A program made the translations under genes and the position numbers. The notes beneath the pieces are model-generated. The model ran no database searches, was not told the DNA's origin, and saw nothing but the letters and a program-made list of their open reading frames with translations. Shown here one piece after another: positions 11,481 through 21,814 of a stretch of 64,000 bases of DNA (position 1 is its first letter; each line of letters begins with the position of its first letter). Source of the stretch: Scleroderma bovista (lineage: Eukaryota > Basidiomycota > Agaricomycetes > Boletales > Sclerodermataceae); the NCBI GenBank assembly GCA_037178675.1, contig JAYMGJ010000008.1, positions 146,068-210,067 on the forward strand, given 5' to 3'.

Positions 11481-13484
11481 GTTTTAATTCCTATTATTTC
11501 TTATCATAATGGTGTAGCCTCGGTACCCTTCCCCTGCTATGATGCCAATGGCTCCACACCAACCCACTACTGTGACAACATGACAACTGATGATGACGGC
11601 GAGGACAACTGGCGAGGACGAACGGACTGGCGAGGATGGTGAGGAACGGCGAGAACGAACAATGGACCGATGGGGGGGATGCACGGGAAGAATAATAATT
11701 AGAGTATAGTTGGAATCATCATGAGTAATTGAGACGTTATTGAAATGTATACGAGATTTGTAATGGCATTTCAATTGCTTCTCTTACGTTGGAATTAATT
11801 TAGAAAATATTCAACTAAAAGAATGCCTTGAAACTAATTTTAACCAATGGAATGCCTTAGAAGGGAATTGACACGGGTCAACACGGGTCAACACCCCCAA
11901 GGGTCAGGTGTCACTTGGGACTACCTTTGAACTCCGACCGTCGCGTTCCAAGTCACTTGTCAGATTTTCGGGTAGTCTTGGAATTGAGTCGTAATGCCGG
12001 CGGCAAATTGAGGGGTTCCAATTGCTTACAAGCGGTCGGAACTCAAACTTATTTTTTCCGACAGACTCACCTGATGGTGATTTTGATTTGCAATGCACAG
12101 AACTTTTCCTGGAACATTCCACGCCACAAATGCATCGGCTTCCCCAAGGTCAATGCTTTTTCATCAATGCCTAGACTCAGTTCCCAGCCAATCAGGTATT
12201 TTTTGCGTCTTTTATTTTTTTTTCGATGTTCTAACATTCTCTGGTGTGTTTTTACATCCACTTGATATGTCCACGTGCTTCCCAAAGCCATTCACATCAC
12301 CTACACACACCACCATTGTCGCGGGTCTGCCAGGCCATTGCAGCCATTTCAACATTGCTCAATTGGCTCATGCAGATAGCCCAGTTTCTCAGCTTGCAGC
12401 CCAATAGGTGATTTTTGACTCTTTGATCTGCTCTAATATTCAATGTGACATTTTCAGCTGGCATCCAATCATTTTATGCTTGGAAAGTCTGTGTGGACTC
12501 TTGATGCACTCATGTTTCTCCGACTTGTTGATATATCCTCTCACACCCCCCACAGCATCATCACATGACCACTACCCATCGTGCAGACGACAACAGCCCC
12601 ACCACCAATACCACCACCACCACAGCATGTTGACGTCCGCGGCTCCACCACCACCAGCTTCATCGAGCAAGCGGCCTGCAATGACAGCCACCCCCATCCA
12701 CTGGGGGGCCAGCAGGGAAGAACGATGGAGACAATGATGATGCAGCATCAGGTGACAACGACGATCCAGGAAGCTAGTTACATGAAAACAGTAGCGATTA
12801 CAACCACCTGGATACCAGTGGAATGGAAAAGGAAATAGCTACAGGATTTGCTACTTAACATGAATTGGGGTTTTTTTTGTGAATCCAATTATAGTGCTTT
12901 GAGGCTTAATGCCTCATATCGCAATCTTCTGGCTAAGTTCTATCATAAGGCCTCCTATGGCCTGAGCCTCATTCCCTGGAAACGCGAGTGCCCCACTGGC
13001 TGGGACATAAGGTCCCCGGTGGTCTGCCAAGCGTTTTAGACGTGCAGTCCTGACTTTGTGGGGAAGAGGTATGTACATAGTGTGGTAATGCTACTTTCAT
13101 CTGTACAAGCACAATCCCAGATACCTCTGTGGAGGTGAGCGGGACCAGAAGAGCAGGTGAATGACTAGTAGTTGGCGGTTGATTTTCTGCGGCACTTTCC
13201 CTTTGGTGGAGCAGGAGGATGGGTAGGTTGCTGTAATTCTTCTTGTTTGTATAGGCTGCTTTTGCGCGTCTATTGGTTTGAGAGGGGGGAAGTTGGGCAT
13301 GGAATGAGAATAGAAACCTATGGAATCATGAATTGGTTGTCAACTCTATACCTTAATATAACTATAATAAATGCTGATGTGTGCTAGATAGCTGGTTTGT
13401 AATGTTGAATGTACCTTCCACCTTGTACTCTACTATGATTTCCCCCCAGGAAGACCAAAGGCTCAATGTAAGACAACCCTTCTT
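11481..13484. other. No recognisable gene
   Basis: About 2 kb without a convincing coding region. Visible features are a short direct repeat ACACGGGTCA at 11871-11892, an antisense (GTCCTCGCC)-like repeat near 11598-11660, poly-T tracts at 12180-12230, and a CCACCACC-rich stretch at 12590-12660. Open frames here are short and compositionally biased. Confidence 0.4.
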
Positions 13485-13646
13485 AAAGAAAACAAAACTA
13501 AATAGAGGGCAGTGATGCACAAGCCCAGCCAACTGCCAGGAGTGAGGTGAAAACATGTGCAAAGAACATATATATGTATGGGTTTCCAGTGATCTTGAAT
13601 GTTCCTGGGCTCCCGGAACATAGGAACTAAGGTCCGAAGTTGGTTT
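13485..13646 (-). repeat. Diverged partial LTR of the Ty3/Gypsy family
   Basis: The stretch from AACTAAATAGAGGGCAG through GCCAACTGCCAG and a TATATAT tract resembles the left half of the intact LTR that begins at 13647. It is more diverged and is cut by that LTR. It suggests one LTR inserted beside or into an older one. Confidence 0.45.
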
Positions 13647-14007
13647 TGAAAAAATTCTAAGTAAAGGGCAGTAGTGCGCAAGCTCGGCCAACTGCCAGTA
13701 GTGAGGCAAGACAACTGAGGGAAAAGAGTGTGTAAAGGGAGTATATATATGGACTGTAAATAAGCTCAGACTAAGGTAGAGAGTTAATGGAAGAAAAGGT
13801 ACGTGAAATCATGGCATAAAACTAGTAGACACGTGTCATGTGATACTTGGGTTAGGTTTCTTCCGGTGGTTCTGATCTATCCCAGTAGTTCCGAGTGGTG
13901 GAACAAGGTTCCTGTTCTTCCGGAAATCCGGAACAAAATTTTCCCGCACCCTGAAAACTTCAGAACCTAGTACTACGTCTGTGAACAGAAGGGTTAAGTT
14001 CTTGACA
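13647..14007 (-). mobile_element. Ty3/Gypsy LTR copy A
   Basis: 361 bp starting TGAAAAAATTCTAAG and ending TTCTTGACA on the plus strand, so TG...CA on either strand. It matches the copies at 16800-17163 and 20338-20674 along its length, including GTGAGGCAAGACAACTGAGGG and the CTTCCGGAA-rich stretch. The four bases GTTT flank both sides, a possible short target duplication. The coding strand of the related pol genes is minus, so the LTR is assigned minus. Confidence 0.7.
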
Positions 14008-14431
14008 GTTTGATCGGAAATACTCAGCTTTAGACATAGCCAAGAGTCTGTGGGTGGAAACCAGATGAGTAAGGTAAAACGGAACGGAGATCAGCAATAA
14101 GCATAATAGGCACCGAGTAACCATATCTAATCCAGAAGAGGAATAAAGGCATTCAGTAACAGATCGATCAGGAGCGGGAACATGCAGTAGCCGGAGACAT
14201 GGGCGCAAAACTATATACTATAGAGACGGGGTGTCAGTTGTTGGAGCGGAGATGGATATACACTGTCGGCCATGTGCCGATTGTAACCGGACTTGAGTCT
14301 AGAGGTCGTGCAGAGTCACGTGGTCGTGACCGTATAGGGCCCAAGTTGAGAGCCTTTGTGCGTGTAGACTGTTTAAAAGGCACGTTGGGAGCATGCCACA
14401 ATAACAAAAAACTTGTCCTTTTACCACCATA

Positions 14432-15560
14432 ATGTCTGCTACACCCACCGTCCAAACTCCAGCCTACAAAACACACATCGAGTGTATGCAGGCGGAAGAT
14501 CACGAGCTGATATCGGACCCGGATGACGACAACGAAACTGCCTGCTCAAAGTCTTTGGAGGACAAGGGAGGAAGTGAGGGCCGATGTGGAGCTGGAGAAG
14601 CAATGCAAGATGGAGGAAGCAAGGGCGGAGATGAAGAAGAAAGCGCTGAGTAGTGAGCGTTCTTGTTCGCAGTGCGAAATTTGACCCATGGGAGCTATGA
14701 CAGGCCCGTAGGGAGAAACAGGCATGGAGCGAATGGGAGGAGTGCAGGGAGGAGGAAGCTCGTAGAGAGGAGGAAACGCGGAAGGCGGAGGAAGCGCGAA
14801 AAGAGGAGGCGAAACGTGTCGAGGAGAAGTGGAGGGCGGAGGCGGAGGCGCGGGCACTCGCTTCCAAGCGAAAACAGAAAAAACAGCTGGAGGAGCGAAC
14901 GCGGTCATGGCCAGTAAAAGTGCGGGCGTGAGAGCACCATCATCGGTATTGAGCTCGGGAAGGAATGCTCCGTGTCAGCGGTGTGGGGAGACACTCAAGG
15001 CGCCGATGGAGTGCGTTTCGAGCGCGGAGACGAATTCCAGGGCCTGCGTGCCCTTCCAGAAAGAATGGAAATCGTGCAGCTGGCACATGGCGGGAAAGGT
15101 GGAAGCGGTGGCAGTTGGGAGTGGACTTGAAGTGAGCGGAGCGGAGGGCACGAAGAGGCCAACCTGGATACGTCTCAGTGATGTAAACACATCCCTGAGG
15201 GGAAATAGAAATCACAAGAAGCCCAAGACTACGACGGAGGAGGAGGAGGAGGAAATATTTGGGGTGCCAAAGGCAATGGCGGAATAACAGCGGGACGCCC
15301 TGGGGATGCTTACCTAGGCGTTGGCTCAGTGGAAGAAGGTGTGTAGGCAGCGCCTGACAGTGTAAAAGAGGATGTTGGAAGAGGAGGAGGGGTTATGGGC
15401 GGATGTGCGAACACTCACGGAGATATTCCGTGGGCCTCAGTTTGTCCAAGGTTCGTCGGACGGACCGTGAGAGAGGCACGGAGGGCGATAGAGAAATAAG
15501 AGAAGGGTGACGAGGGAGAGGAGGAAGAAGAGACCAATTGCACTGACGATAAATAGTAGA
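14432..15560 (+). CDS. Antisense accessory ORF of a Ty3/Gypsy element, broken
   Basis: A plus-strand coding remnant starts MSATPTVQTP at 14432 and runs with frame changes to about 15560. It has an acidic N-terminus, a long Glu/Arg/Ala-rich coiled-coil stretch (about 14690-14880), a cysteine cluster CQRC-x11-C with a later CVPFQKEWKSC (14971-15080; the F would be C in a Zn-cluster), and an EEEEEEIFGVP tail near 15240. Proteins of this composition are common beside basidiomycete Ty3/Gypsy elements. Here it faces the minus-strand pol gene that ends near 15720, tail to tail. Function is unknown; a nucleic-acid-binding role is inferred only from the cysteine cluster. It is not intact. Confidence 0.5.
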
Positions 15561-15699
15561 GATAACGGACTTGTTAGGAACATATACATTTTTTTCTTTT
15601 TTCTTTTGTACTATTATATAATCTTCAAAGAATTCATCTGGACTTAAAGAATGAGAGGGTTGGCGGAGGTGGCGGAGTGACTTGAGCAGATTTCTGAGG

Positions 15700-18178
15700 A
15701 CTGTGTTTGCTAGGATCTTCAGATAGAAATCAGCAACGAGCTCTGACACATGGTAGAGCTCTGTGGTAAGGAGCTATGGAGTTTCTTCATGTGTACCAGC
15801 GTACAGAAAAAATATAGGAGTTGGCAGTGGCACCTTCTCCTGTCGATCTGGTGGGAAGTCTCGAGTTGACATACATGGAAAATGGGGTGCACAGACTTCA
15901 TAGTGTCGGGCAGTCGGAGGGTGAAGGAGAGAGTTCCATATTTCGCTATTATCTCGAAGGTTCCAAGGTTCTTGGAGGAGAGCTTCTTGGAGGAGAGAAG
16001 TATTTAGCCTTCATATACACTTTGTCACCTATTTTGAAGTTCGGCGGAGTTGACCTTTTTGCATCTGCGGGGCCTTGGTACGCTCTTACGCAAGGTTCAT
16101 CCCAAGGCAAAGCAAATCATAGAGTTCATTGAGGTCGGAGGTATATTCTTGGGCTCGAGAGGAGCTGAGACCCAATCGGAGTTGATTGTTAAGTCAGGGT
16201 GGTAGCTTCATCGGCAAAGAAGTGTGAGACCCCAATTGTTTCCCTAGGGGAGTTGTTAAACACGAACCCTGCAAGTGGGAGGTGTTCAGCCCAGTTGTCT
16301 TGTTGGTATTTGCAGTACTGCTTGAGGGTTTTGTTCACCTCCTTCTAGGTAGTAACCAGAGGTGAAGTGCAGGGTCATACCGAGTGCTTTTCCAAGCGAG
16401 TGGAAGAAGTGGGAAACGAACTCCGAACCTCTATCAGAGGTGGTCCGTGTTTGGAGAACACATGCGCGATGAAGAGCTTAGCAAACTTGGGGGACGGAAG
16501 GTGATGGTATCGTGCATCAGAATGAATATTTCTTGCTTTGATAGGTGGTCCACTATGATGAGGATAGACATAAATCCATCGGAGGAGGGGAGTGGCTTGA
16601 TGAAGTCCATGGGTCAGTGGGGATCAGAAGTTGTTTTAATAGGCCATAGGGCCTGTTCCTAGGGACCTCAGCACATCCTCAGGGAGTACAGGAACTTATG
16701 TAGTCCTTTACAAAGGTGCCGACACCAGCCTAGGTGTAATAGCGACGGACTAGTTCCAGTGTGTAGTTTTGGCTGAAGTGGCCAGAGAGTGGATGGTTGT
16801 GACAAGATTCTAAGTTATGGGCAGTATTTCCCAAGCTATGAAAATAAGTATAGTTTTTAAGTAGGTGGGAGTGAAAATATACCTCAACCAACTGCAAGTA
16901 GAAAGGCAAGACAACTGAGGGAAAAAGAGTGTGTAAAGAAAGTATATATCTGGGCCAAAATAAGCTCAGGGTGATGGAAAAAAAGGTACGCGAAAATATG
17001 ACACACAACTAGTAAACATATGTCATGTGCAACTTTGATTTTAAGCTGCTTCCGGTGTTTCCGAATGCTGGAACCAGGTCCCTGCGCTTCCGGAAGTCCG
17101 GAACCAAGTTTTTCCGCGACCCGGAAATGTCGGAAGGAGGTAGGCTAGGTTCAGTTCTTCACAGATCATGCTTGTAGCAGAGGACACAAAGGCGGAGATC
17201 ATATTAATCCAGTACTTAGATGCTATATTTGAGGCAAAAATGACCCGCAGACTCTGTTGGCCACCGAGAATTGGATGAGACATGTGGTTGAGCACGACAG
17301 GATTGGAAGGGAGTGCCGTGAGGATGCCCTTTCCACGTTGACGAGAAAGGCAGAAAATATTTACGGAGTGAGGAGAATTCTTTCCCAAAGGGAGGACGCG
17401 AGTTTCTCCTGAATGAACATTGGTCGGAGGTTGTGTGGGTTGACCCAAGCATAATACCTATTACCTCTTTTGGGTAGATGCCCCAGTCTCTAGTGAGGGA
17501 ATTTTGTTTCACTCAGAGGCATCCAGGGAGGAAACGGATGGCGAGGGTGAACTGGGAAAGGTACTCTGACCGGTTGGCTTGATGGCGAGCTGGAGAAACA
17601 CACCAGGTTCTTGTGGTCAGTGACCACATGGACTGGAGTGGTAGAGCCCTCCAGATAGTGTCACAAATTCTTAAAGGCCTCGAAGATGGCCAGTAGCTTG
17701 GAATCCTAATTCAGCTCCGGAGTGGACAGAGTGCGTGAAAAGTATGAGATGGGGTGGAGGACCGAATCGGAGGCAGTGATGGGAATTCCAGAAATGGTGT
17801 AGTCTGAAGCATCCGTTTCCACCATCAGCGGAGTGTCAGGTACCTAGTCGGTAAGGATAGGAGGAGGTTGAAGGTGGAAAGACAATATTCACCGAAATTT
17901 CTTGTGGGTAAGCTGCGTGAGAGGAACGACAATGTCAGAGTAGTTGTGGATGAATCGACGGTAGAAGTTTGCGAATCCGAGGAAGGACTTGATGTCCTTC
18001 ACTTTCTCCGCGGACATGGACAGTCCATCTGGAGAAAGACAGAATCCAAGGTATTCGGTGGAGGTGGTGTGGAACTTACATTCCTGCCGTATTACAAGTA
18101 AGTTGTATTTTTTGAGGCTTCGGAGGACTTCGTGGATGTGTTTCTGATGGGACTCAATGTCTTCGGAGTATGGTCATT
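15700..18178 (-). pseudogene. Ty3/Gypsy pol: end of RT, RNase H, integrase
   Basis: Read on the minus strand from 18178, it begins at the RT/connection region ([16 protein letters not shown] near 17960). It continues through RNase H into NPHNLRPMF (about 17420), then the integrase zinc-binding region (HPLSGHFSQNYTLELVRRYY, 16795-16740). After that come the integrase core (SMDFI/PSSDGF and GYHPEGDGQT-like sequence, 16640-16270) and the C-terminal part ending SVHPIFHVCQLE near 15860. Stops and frameshifts occur throughout, and a 364-bp LTR splits the zinc-binding region. The RT catalytic core is missing because the copy is cut at 18178. Element polarity is right to left. Confidence 0.8.
16800..17163 (-). 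mobile_element. Solo LTR (copy B) inside integrase
   Basis: 364 bp, TGACAAGATTC to CAGTTCTTCACA on the plus strand, homologous to LTR copies A and C. The interrupted protein reads CYKHD on one side (about 17170) and HPLSGHF on the other (about 16790). These are adjacent in intact basidiomycete Ty3/Gypsy integrases, so the LTR is an insertion. A clean 5-bp duplication is not obvious, which suggests age or mutation at the edges. Confidence 0.75.
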
Positions 18179-18860
18179 CACAAGCACTTGCACCAAAGCC
18201 ACTTAACTCATTAATTTCAGTCACACCTTGCTGATGTTTTAGCACATACATTTCATATTGTGCTATATCAGCCATGAGTGTCAGGACTTTTGAGCAACTT
18301 ATTGAAGTACAGATAACAAATCTTTGGCTGGGACTGGAGTATTTAGCATATTATACAGCCAAATACAACTAAAGAAGTATCAAAAAAAGTGGATTAAGTT
18401 AAGGACCATGTGGGCTACTTCACCCTTGTGTTAATCCAAGAAATATTGAGAATTGTGTGTGTCAGAATGATGCCGGTGAGGACAATTCAAAATGTGTGTT
18501 ATCAGCTCACTTAGTGTGAGATATACCAAAATGGGAAAGCACACCCTTGATGTGCTATATGTCAAGCATATGCCATGGGAATGATTGGACAAGACCCAAC
18601 TCTGCCTATTTTCAAGTACTATGGTTGGCCATGCCAAGTCTATCAAGAATTCTACCAATGAGTTGTTGACCACAAAAAGAGCAGCAGTGCAGGAAAAAGT
18701 GGCAAACAAAAATCGCCACAAACAGCCGCATGCAGAAGGGCTGAAATTGAGGGTATGATGGTGAAGGGAACGTGGAACACAGCGACATGGATGATCTAGA
18801 AGTTTAATCATGTTTAGATATGCACAATGCTTTCATAATATATTGTATTTAGTGCTGGGC
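18179..18860. other. Unassigned insert between two Gypsy copies
   Basis: About 680 bp that is not pol. It interrupts the reverse transcriptase of the left copy at 18178 and ends where LTR-like sequence of the next copy begins (TGTCAGAACCG near 18863). A minus-strand open stretch of 126 codons is present, but I see no recognisable domain. Confidence 0.35.
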
Positions 18861-18862
18861 AG

Positions 18863-19740
18863 TGTCAGAACCGTTTCCTCCGATGGACTCCGACACGAGC
18901 GGAGTTAAGAGCAAAGGGGTGTGTTGACGAGTAACAGGAAGGTTGCAGAATTGTTGAGGACTTCAGCTTCAGCGTATGTGCTGTGCCCTTGCGATACCAG
19001 CGTCCTCATATTTCAGAGGACAGAGGGACAGAAGTCCGACAGAAGTCGAAGTTGTCAAAAGGAAGAGGAGTTCAGGGGAGAACAGAGTGGAGTTCGTGTG
19101 AGGTATTGAAGCTGATATTCAAACTGAGGATATAGCCCCTTGATGTATGGAGAATTTATATTACAGAGCGGAGGAGTACAGGTGAGTAGGAACGGAAATA
19201 AGAGACAACAGATCAGAGATGACATCATTAATCAAAGACTAAACTAAAACGGGAACGGGACAAGAAAGGTACGAACGGATACAGGAACAACAGCGGAAGA
19301 AAAGTGGGAACATAGTTCTAAATGGAGAAGTGGGGCGGAGGTAGGTGCGTACGATCGGACCTGTGGTGGACTGAAGGGGTGCCCCAGGAAATGGCGGAGG
19401 AACAGCGCATATGCTTGATCAGACGCTAGCGCAGCTCACCAAGCGAATGGGGGCGTCGGAGGCGAGAGAGTGGGAGTGGGTGGAAATCGAGAGGGAGCGG
19501 CTCGAACTGGAACGCAAGCACTTGGAGTTGCAGAGGAGACGCGCAGAAATGGAGGAGAAGCGGACTGCTGACATGGACCACATCAGCGTGGTCATGCAGC
19601 ACCAGTTTGTGGAAGGGTTGTCAATGTGATGCGGAAGAAAATAACAGCGGTGGCGCAAGAGGTGGAGAAGGGGTGGAGGCTGACTATGAAGATGGCACAC
19701 CGGAGGGGGAGGAGGGGGAGGACGATTAGCGGACACATGG
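18863..19740 (+). pseudogene. Second antisense accessory ORF remnant of a Gypsy element
   Basis: The region opens with LTR-like sequence (18863-19300, several GGAG/CCGA-rich stretches). It then has a plus-strand coiled-coil segment starting MLDQTLAQLTKRM at 19411 with the Glu/Arg/Leu heptad pattern RERLELERKHLELQRRR, and an acidic GEEGEDD end near 19705. It corresponds to the C-terminal part of the accessory ORF at 14432-15560: both have xxMLTQALAQ-like sequence after a GVP/EEQ stretch. It again faces a minus-strand integrase end, about 190 bp away. The cysteine cluster is absent, so this copy is truncated. Confidence 0.5.
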
Positions 19741-19879
19741 AGACTTTTACATATTTTTTATTTGTTTTTGCTTTATTCTTGTACTACTACTGGACTAGAA
19801 TGAATTGGTTTGAACTTGAGAATTGTGCAAATGACAGAGTTGGAAGAATAAGGTGGAGTTGTCAGTTGGGTTGGTAAGG

Positions 19880-20337
19880 GCCAGGTTTCTTTGTATACTT
19901 CACATGGTAGCCAGTGACAAGTTTGGATGAGTGGTCAAGCTCCATGGCGAGTAGCCACGAAGTTTCTTCGTCGGGACCGGCGTATCCAGCCCAGCAGACC
20001 AGGTAGAGGAGTTTTCAGTGACGCCTTCTCCTGTCAATCTTCGAGTCGAGGATTTCCTCAACCTCATTCGATTTCTCCGTCGATCTCGACGGAGGTGGCA
20101 GTGTTTGTACACGGTGGGGAATATTACTTGGGTGGGAAGTCACGGACTTTATGGTTTCAGGGAGTCAGCGTGAATGAAAGGGATCCAGGTTTTTCTATTA
20201 TTTCGAAGGGTCCAAAATTCTTGTTAGACAGTTTCTTGGAGGCGTGCCTAGACCTGAAGTATTTTACTTTCACATAGACATGATCACCTATTTTGAAATC
20301 TGGCGAAGTTGTTATTTTCACATCTGCGGGGCCTTCA
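19880..20337 (-). pseudogene. Ty3/Gypsy integrase C-terminal end
   Basis: On the minus strand it reads GPADVKITTSPDFKIGDHVY, KYFRSRHASKKLSNKNFGPF and EIIEKPGSLSFTL, the SH3-like C-terminal domain of Ty3/Gypsy integrases. Decayed sequence follows toward 19880. It is directly continuous with 20675-20726 once the solo LTR at 20338-20674 is removed. The last part contains stops. Confidence 0.78.
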
Positions 20338-20674
20338 TGAAAAAATTCTAAGTAAAGGGTAGTAGCGCCCAAGCTCAGCCAACTGCCAGTAGTGAGGCAA
20401 GACGACTGAGGGAAAAGAACGTGTAAAGGGAGTATATATATATGGGGCAGAAATAAGCTCGGACTAAGCTAAGGAAGTAACGGAAGAAAGGTACACAAAA
20501 TATAACGTAAAATTAATAGGCACATAACCATGTGAAAGTTTGATTAGGTTGCTTCCGGGGTTCCTAGTGGTGGAACCAAGTCCCTGTGCTTCCGAAGGTC
20601 CGGAGCCAAATTTTCCTGCGCTCCGGAAATGTCGGAAGCTTGTAGGCTTGATCATAAAGGTTCAATTCTTTACA
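20338..20674 (-). mobile_element. Solo LTR (copy C) with 5-bp target duplication
   Basis: 337 bp from TGAAAAAATTCTAAG to TTCAATTCTTTACA on the plus strand. CTTCA precedes it at 20333-20337 and follows it at 20675-20679, a perfect 5-bp duplication typical of Ty3/Gypsy insertion. Removing LTR and one CTTCA restores an open integrase reading across the junction (minus-strand FYE joined to GPADVK). It contains TATATATA near 20440, a plausible promoter core. Confidence 0.9.
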
Positions 20675-20726
20675 CTTCATAGAACTGTTGCGCAATGGCC
20701 ATCTCAGCTGCGAGGATGTATTTTTG

Positions 20727-21814
20727 CAGGCTCCTTCACGCCTCCGCTGGGAGTGAGAGGGGCGCGAGACTTAGTGAAATTCTGAGTGGATGGATGATTA
20801 TATAATCGCACGTGGACAATTCAAACCCAGCATAACCTTAATCCCCTCACACTCCCAGCGGGGGCTGCAAGAAAACATTTGTAAACAACATCAGCCACAC
20901 GTCGGACTATGAAATAAAATGGGTTGCAAGACAATAAATCTGGCGCGGTTATATAATAAACCACATGAGGCAGGTGCAGAGCATTATCTAATGTCGGAGC
21001 ACAAATATTCACTAGGAAAACTTTCGAGTAGTATTGACTAGCAAATAATGCTAATGGGGTGTGCACAAAAAAAAAGTACAAAGTACAAAGAGAGGACACA
21101 TGTGTGTATATGATTGAAATGGGGCAAATGAGAAGGCAAGATGGGGCCTAAAAAGATTGCACACAAGGGGACTTGAACTGGCACCTTAGGTAAAAAGAAG
21201 AGGGACATCAACCATTAAGCCATAAAGGCATTGTTATCTTTGTCATCAACGCAAATATGACTAAATGTAGTCGATTTGGTCATATTTGCATTGTTGACAA
21301 TAACATTATTGGACTTTTAGTTCAATGGTTGACATCCTTCTTCTTTTTACCTAAGGTGCCAGTTCAAGTCCCCTTGTGTGCACTTTTTTTCGGGCCCCAT
21401 CTTGCCTTCTCATTTGCCCCATTTCAATCATATACACACATGTGTCCTCTCTTTGTACTTTGTACTTTTTTTTTGTGCACACCCCATTAGCATTATTTGC
21501 TAGTCAATACTACTCGAAAGTTTTCCTAGTGAATATTTGTGCTCCGACATTAGATAATGCTCTGCACCTGCCTCATGTGGTTTATTATATAACCGCGCCA
21601 GATTTATTGTCTTGCAACCCATTTTATTTCATAGTCCGACGTGTGGCTGATGTTGTTTACAAATGTTTTCTTGCAGCCCCCGCTGGGAGTGTGAGGGGAT
21701 TAAGGTTATGCTGGGTTTGAATTGTCCACGTGCGATTATATAATCATCCATCCACTCAGAATTTCACTAAGTCTCGCGCCCCTCTCACTCCCAGCGGAGG
21801 CGTGAAGGAGCCTG
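20727..21814. mobile_element. Foldback element with ~530-bp inverted arms, 9-bp TSD
   Basis: A 1,088-bp near-perfect palindrome centred at about 21270. CAGGCTCCTTCACGCC starts at 20727 and its reverse complement ends at 21814. The open stretches in the two arms encode the same peptide, which shows how little the arms differ. GTATTTTTG flanks both ends (20718-20726 and 21815-21823), an exact 9-bp target duplication. Long inverted repeats with a 9-bp duplication fit a non-autonomous Mutator-like element, though no transposase is present. Each arm holds a tRNA-like module with a possible A box (TTAGTTCAATGGTTGA near 21317) and B box (AGTTCAAGTCC at 21361). It interrupts the Ty3/Gypsy pol gene. 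Confidence 0.85.

Noticed and set aside
21316..21372. A functional tRNA gene
   Set aside because: A and B boxes are present, but I could not fold a full acceptor and anticodon stem; better seen as a tRNA-derived module.
20821..21720. Phe-rich open stretches in both palindrome arms
   Set aside because: They are the same sequence read in opposite directions, start differently in the two arms and have no conserved domain.
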